Assembly: GCA_946621895.1 (NCBI GenBank)
Contig: CAMOOZ010000007.1
Location: forward strand, 1-16,161
Length of the DNA: 16,161 nucleotides
Direction: 5' to 3'
Origin: an uncultured Lachnospiraceae bacterium
GTDB lineage: Bacteria; Bacillota_A; Clostridia; Lachnospirales; Lachnospiraceae
In this document: in pieces, positions 13,526 through 16,161 of the stretch
How the letters are laid out: the number at the start of each line of letters is the position of its first letter
How positions within the stretch are numbered: position 1 is the stretch's first letter
The notes under the pieces: generated by a model
Database searches by the model: none
Seen by the model: the letters and a program-made list of their open reading frames with translations, nothing else
What the model was told of the DNA's origin: nothing
Made by a program: the position numbers and the translations under genes

Positions 13526-15037
13526 ATGAACGATCAGAATCAGCAGCCTAATCAGGGTTATCCGCAAAACGGCGGCTATCAGCAGCCCATGCAGGGTGCG
13601 CAGCCGTATCCGGAGGGATACGGGCAGAATCCGGGCTATCAGCAGCCCGCGCAGGGCGCGCAGCCGTATCCGGAGGGGTATGGGCAGAATCCGGGCTATC
13701 AGCAGCCCGCGCAGGGCGTTCAGCCGCAATACCCCCAGGGGGGATATCAGCAGGCCGTTCCCCCGGTCCCGCCGAAGGCGCCGGGAAAGGCAAGGATCGT
13801 TATTCCCATCGTGATCGCGGCAGTGGTGGTGCTGGCCATCGGCGGCGGCGTGTTTGCCTGGTTCATGATGAATCAGTATTCCCTCACCGGGGCGCTCTTA
13901 AAGACCTTCTCCGGGGAAAGGATGCTGGCGGATTATATCAGCGATACGGAGGACGGCAATTTTACGATAAAGGGTGAGCTGGAGATCTCCACCGCGGATG
14001 TTTCCGTGGATGCGGAATATGATTATGCGATGAATTTGGCGGCAAAGGAGACCTCCTTCAATGTAGCAGGTTCTGCGATGGGGGTGTCCCAGCGCGCGGA
14101 TTTCTATATGAATGATTCCGCCTTGTTCGCGCGGTTTCCCGATCTGATCGACAGGGTCTTCAAGTATGACTATACCACGGATAAGACGAACAGCGGACTG
14201 ACCGCGCTGCTGGGAGAGGAGAACGGCCCGAAGGAATGGGACAAGACGCTCTCCCAGTACTGGAGATATGTTGCGGACAGCAAGGCCTGGCGGGAGGAGA
14301 GCACAAAGAATGTTCTCGCTTTTCTGCAGGGGCTTGAGGAAACAAAGCTGGAAAACGCCGAGGTCGTGATCGATGAGAAAGGAAACAAGGCAGCCTGTCC
14401 CGGTTATGCCTATAAGATCGGAAAGGAAAATGTCCGGAAGCTGGCGGAGGATCTGATCTCCGGATGCGATAAGTATGTCGCGCTGGACGGTGAGGCGAAA
14501 AAAGCAATGGATGCGTTCTGGGACGAGGTACGGAAAAATGTGGACAGCTGGCAGACCGTGACGATGACGGGTTATGTATATCAGGGCCGCTTCGCCAGTC
14601 TCAGTTTTTCTACGGATGAACAGGGAGAATATCTGAAGCTGAGCCTTTTGGGGACAAACTATCCTACGGAGGATATGGAGATCCGGATCGGCGGGCAAAG
14701 CGGCGCCACGATCGAGGTCTATGGGGATGCGGGTGAGAAGTCTCAGACCAGAAGCATTTCCATGATCCGGGAGGGTGAGGAGGTGGAGCTGCTCCATCTG
14801 GAGTATATTCCCGACCGCCACAAGCTGGATGTGGAGCTGGATGACGGATTATTTCAGTCACTGGCGGGACAGAAGCTGGAAATGGAGTTTTCCGTGACGA
14901 GCGCGAAAGGCGCATCCGTCCAGAAGATCAGCGGCGGTCAGATCTTCGATCTCGCTGAAGCGGATATGATGGAGTATATGGCCCTTGGCGGTGAGCTGCA
15001 GGAAAAGCTGGGCAGCATCCTGCCCTTCGGGTTCTGA
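13526..15037 (+). CDS. Single-pass membrane protein with Q/P/G/Y-rich repeated cytoplasmic tail, outer domain unknown
   Basis: About 503 residues. The N-terminal 85 residues are low complexity, rich in Gln, Pro, Gly and Tyr, and contain two near-identical 20-residue units plus part of a third. There is no signal peptide before them, and one membrane helix lies at about 91-115, so the tail should be inside and the remaining 390 residues outside. The outer region has alternating strand-like segments with many acidic residues (for example around ELEISTADVSVDAEYDY), similar in feel to substrate- or lipid-binding lipoprotein folds. I recognise no family and no catalytic motif. The layout (disordered repeated tail, helix, outer domain) copies that of the two kinases without the kinase domain. 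It may be a sensor or a kinase substrate; the tail has few Ser/Thr, so phosphorylation there is not obvious. Confidence 0.85.
   Translation: MNDQNQQPNQGYPQNGGYQQPMQGAQPYPEGYGQNPGYQQPAQGAQPYPEGYGQNPGYQQPAQGVQPQYPQGGYQQAVPPVPPKAPGKARIVIPIVIAAVVVLAIGGGVFAWFMMNQYSLTGALLKTFSGERMLADYISDTEDGNFTIKGELEISTADVSVDAEYDYAMNLAAKETSFNVAGSAMGVSQRADFYMNDSALFARFPDLIDRVFKYDYTTDKTNSGLTALLGEENGPKEWDKTLSQYWRYVADSKAWREESTKNVLAFLQGLEETKLENAEVVIDEKGNKAACPGYAYKIGKENVRKLAEDLISGCDKYVALDGEAKKAMDAFWDEVRKNVDSWQTVTMTGYVYQGRFASLSFSTDEQGEYLKLSLLGTNYPTEDMEIRIGGQSGATIEVYGDAGEKSQTRSISMIREGEEVELLHLEYIPDRHKLDVELDDGLFQSLAGQKLEMEFSVTSAKGASVQKISGGQIFDLAEADMMEYMALGGELQEKLGSILPFGF
13580..13720 (+). repeat. 60-bp tandem in-frame repeats encoding a Q/P/G/Y-rich tail
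   Basis: Units begin at 13580 and 13640, with a third partial copy from 13700. Each full unit encodes a 20-residue peptide starting QQP and containing QPYPEGYGQNPGY. The DNA copies differ at only a few bases, so the expansion appears recent or is kept homogeneous. Confidence 0.9.
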
Positions 15038-15079
15038 TCAGCAGCTTTGCCGATGGACAGCAGGGCTGTGAAGAGTGAG

Positions 15080-15724
15080 ATGGGCGCTGACGGCGGACGG
15101 CAGCCGGAAAGGAGCGGCCTGAGCGTACCGCTGCTGGAAGCGAGAGGCCTTTGCCGGTCGTTTGGAAGGAAGAGGGTGCTGGAGGATTTTTCCCTGCAGC
15201 TTTTCCCGGGCGAGATGGCCGCGCTTTCCGGCGCCAACGGAAGCGGAAAGAGCACGCTGATGAAGCTCCTTGCAGGCCTGCTCAAGCCGGACCGGGGAGA
15301 GATCCTTTACGGCGGAAAAGCGATCCCGCCGGGAAGCGCTGCCCTTTCCCGCATGCTGGCGTACCTGCCTCAGGAAAACCCGCTGATGCCCGGGCTCTCC
15401 GTCAGGGATAATCTGGCGCTGTTTTCCGGCAGACGGGAGGGCGTCAGTGAGGAGTTTATCCGGGCGTTTGCGCTGGAGGGGCTGATGCAGGTCCGGGTGA
15501 AAAAGCTTTCCGGGGGAATGCAGAGAAGGGTGGCATTCCTGGCCAGCTGCTGCATGGGTCAGCCGGTCTTTTTGCTGGATGAGCCGACGGCATCGCTGGA
15601 TCTGGAGCAGAAGGCCGTGATGAGGGGCTGGATGAAGAAACACAGGGACAGGGGGGGCGCACTGCTGGTGGCCACCCATGATGAGAAGGAGATTGCCGCG
15701 TGTGACAGGGTGATCAGGCTGTAG
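15080..15724 (+). CDS. ABC transporter ATP-binding protein
   Basis: About 214 residues from the chosen start, one nucleotide-binding domain. It has Walker A GANGSGKST, the Q-loop in LPQENP, signature LSGGMQRR, Walker B VFLLDEP followed by a SLD D-loop, and the switch histidine in ATHDE. It would power export or uptake with a separate permease; none is visible here, though one may lie beyond the window. The start is uncertain. TTG 15047 and ATG 15053 have no ribosome site. ATG 15080 has a weak GAAGAG. The best ribosome-like sequence, GGAAAGGAG at 15106-15114, precedes no standard start but sits four bases before an in-frame CTG at 15119, just ahead of the conserved domain. Its link to the signalling genes is by position only. 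Confidence 0.92.
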   Translation: MGADGGRQPERSGLSVPLLEARGLCRSFGRKRVLEDFSLQLFPGEMAALSGANGSGKSTLMKLLAGLLKPDRGEILYGGKAIPPGSAALSRMLAYLPQENPLMPGLSVRDNLALFSGRREGVSEEFIRAFALEGLMQVRVKKLSGGMQRRVAFLASCCMGQPVFLLDEPTASLDLEQKAVMRGWMKKHRDRGGALLVATHDEKEIAACDRVIRL

Positions 15725-15771
15725 CGTGGAAAACGCAGTGAGCCAGGCGGCCCAAATCGCATTGCTCCATC

Positions 15772-15816
15772 CGCGCCGGCTGAAGCCGGCGATGCCGGAC
15801 GCGTGCCGCCGGCGCG
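15772..15816. repeat. GC-rich palindromic cluster after the ABC gene
   Basis: CGCGCCGGC (15772-15780) and GCCGGCGCG (15808-15816) form a perfect 9-bp inverted repeat. Within it, GCCGGC (15775-15780) also pairs with GCCGGC (15785-15790) across a TGAA loop, giving two competing structures. It lies in the 108-base gap after the ABC gene, the longest in the window, and no T run follows. It may slow or end transcription with help from Rho, or be a dispersed extragenic palindrome. Confidence 0.5.
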
Positions 15817-15832
15817 CAGCATGAGGTGAAAA

Positions 15833-16161
15833 GTGGAAGAGATGAATTTTGACCCGATCACGGGGAAACCGCTGAAGAATCAGGAAACTGCCCGCGAGGA
15901 CCAGGAGATTCTGTTTGATCCGATGACGGGAAAACCGGTGGGGAAGCCGAAGGACCCGGAAAAGCCTTACGCAGCCGGTGCTGGGGAGGCTGAAAAGCCG
16001 CGAAAGGAGCCTGCGAAGGAGGCGATATACGGGCAGCTGCGCCGTTATATCCCCGCGGCCGTGGCGGCGCTGGCAGCTTTGATCATACTGATCTTCCTTT
16101 TCCGGCTGCTTACCGGCGGGGGAAGCGCCTCCTCAGTGCCGCCGCTTCTTTTCTATCAGAC
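15833..16161 (+). CDS. N-terminal part of a single-helix membrane protein with DPxTGKP motifs (3' truncated)
   Basis: An open frame runs from GTG 15833 to the window end, about 109 codons. GAGGTG at 15823-15828 lies four bases before this GTG; ATG 15842 in the same frame is the alternative but would be 13 bases from the site. The protein starts with a charged cytoplasmic stretch holding two FDPxTGKP motifs (15848-15871 and 15914-15937), then Lys/Glu/Pro-rich sequence, then a membrane helix (about residues 71-91) and a Gly/Ser-rich stretch beyond it. No signal peptide precedes the helix, so the C-terminus is probably outside. The motif is close to the DPVTGQP repeat in the first kinase's linker. 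The outer domain lies outside the window, so function is unknown. Confidence 0.75.
   Translation, partial: MEEMNFDPITGKPLKNQETAREDQEILFDPMTGKPVGKPKDPEKPYAAGAGEAEKPRKEPAKEAIYGQLRRYIPAAVAALAALIILIFLFRLLTGGGSASSVPPLLFYQ

Noticed and set aside
2..16161. Type VII secretion or Ter stress-resistance locus
   Set aside because: FHA, PP2C, VWA and kinase genes fit such loci, but no WXG100, EssC/FtsK-like ATPase, TerD or TerC protein is encoded here, so the label is not supported by this window alone.
1..16161. tRNA, rRNA, insertion sequence or integrase
   Set aside because: None was seen; the strand is occupied by coding sequence with uniform composition and no transposase motif.

Overview
The window is a dense run of genes, all on the + strand, from what looks like a Gram-positive anaerobe of the Clostridia, most likely Lachnospiraceae-like. 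That placement rests on G-rich Shine-Dalgarno sites, lipoprotein and membrane-anchored surface proteins, GC-rich coding DNA, and kinases that join a zinc ribbon, a kinase domain, a membrane helix and an external domain. The assignment is inference; no rRNA or tRNA marker is present. Thirteen coding sequences are supported: eleven complete and two cut by the window edges. No gap exceeds about 110 bases, and I found no convincing sigma-A promoter or classical U-tract terminator.

Positions 1 to about 8218 hold a protein-phosphorylation cluster. In order it contains the C-terminal end of a probable FHA-domain protein, a PP2C phosphatase, a membrane protein with an outside VWA domain and an inside FHA domain, a zinc-ribbon Ser/Thr kinase ending in an extracytoplasmic YARHG domain, a second PP2C, and a second zinc-ribbon Ser/Thr kinase. 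The two kinases are tandem paralogs: nearly the same inside the cell, unrelated outside it. The parts form a writer (kinase), eraser (PP2C) and reader (FHA) set, with several members spanning the membrane.

Positions 8215 to 12840 hold three overlapping genes for surface proteins: a beta-propeller-like protein, a membrane-anchored calcineurin-type metallophosphoesterase (TTG start) and a lipoprotein of the X-Pro dipeptidyl-peptidase S15 family (GTG start). Their stop/start overlaps imply translational coupling to the second kinase gene.

Positions 12892 to 16161 hold a coiled-coil protein ending in a C4 zinc ribbon, a membrane protein with a Q/P/G/Y-rich repeated cytoplasmic tail and a large unrecognised outer domain, a stand-alone ABC ATPase, and the start of another single-helix membrane protein whose tail carries DPxTGKP motifs like those in the linker of the first kinase.

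My reading is a multi-component transmembrane Ser/Thr signalling island that senses something at the envelope and passes it to FHA readers, with associated secreted effectors. It resembles in parts list the TerY-type VWA/PP2C/kinase triads and the FHA/PP2C/kinase control of secretion systems, but no Ter protein, WXG100 protein or secretion ATPase lies in this window, so its output is unknown.
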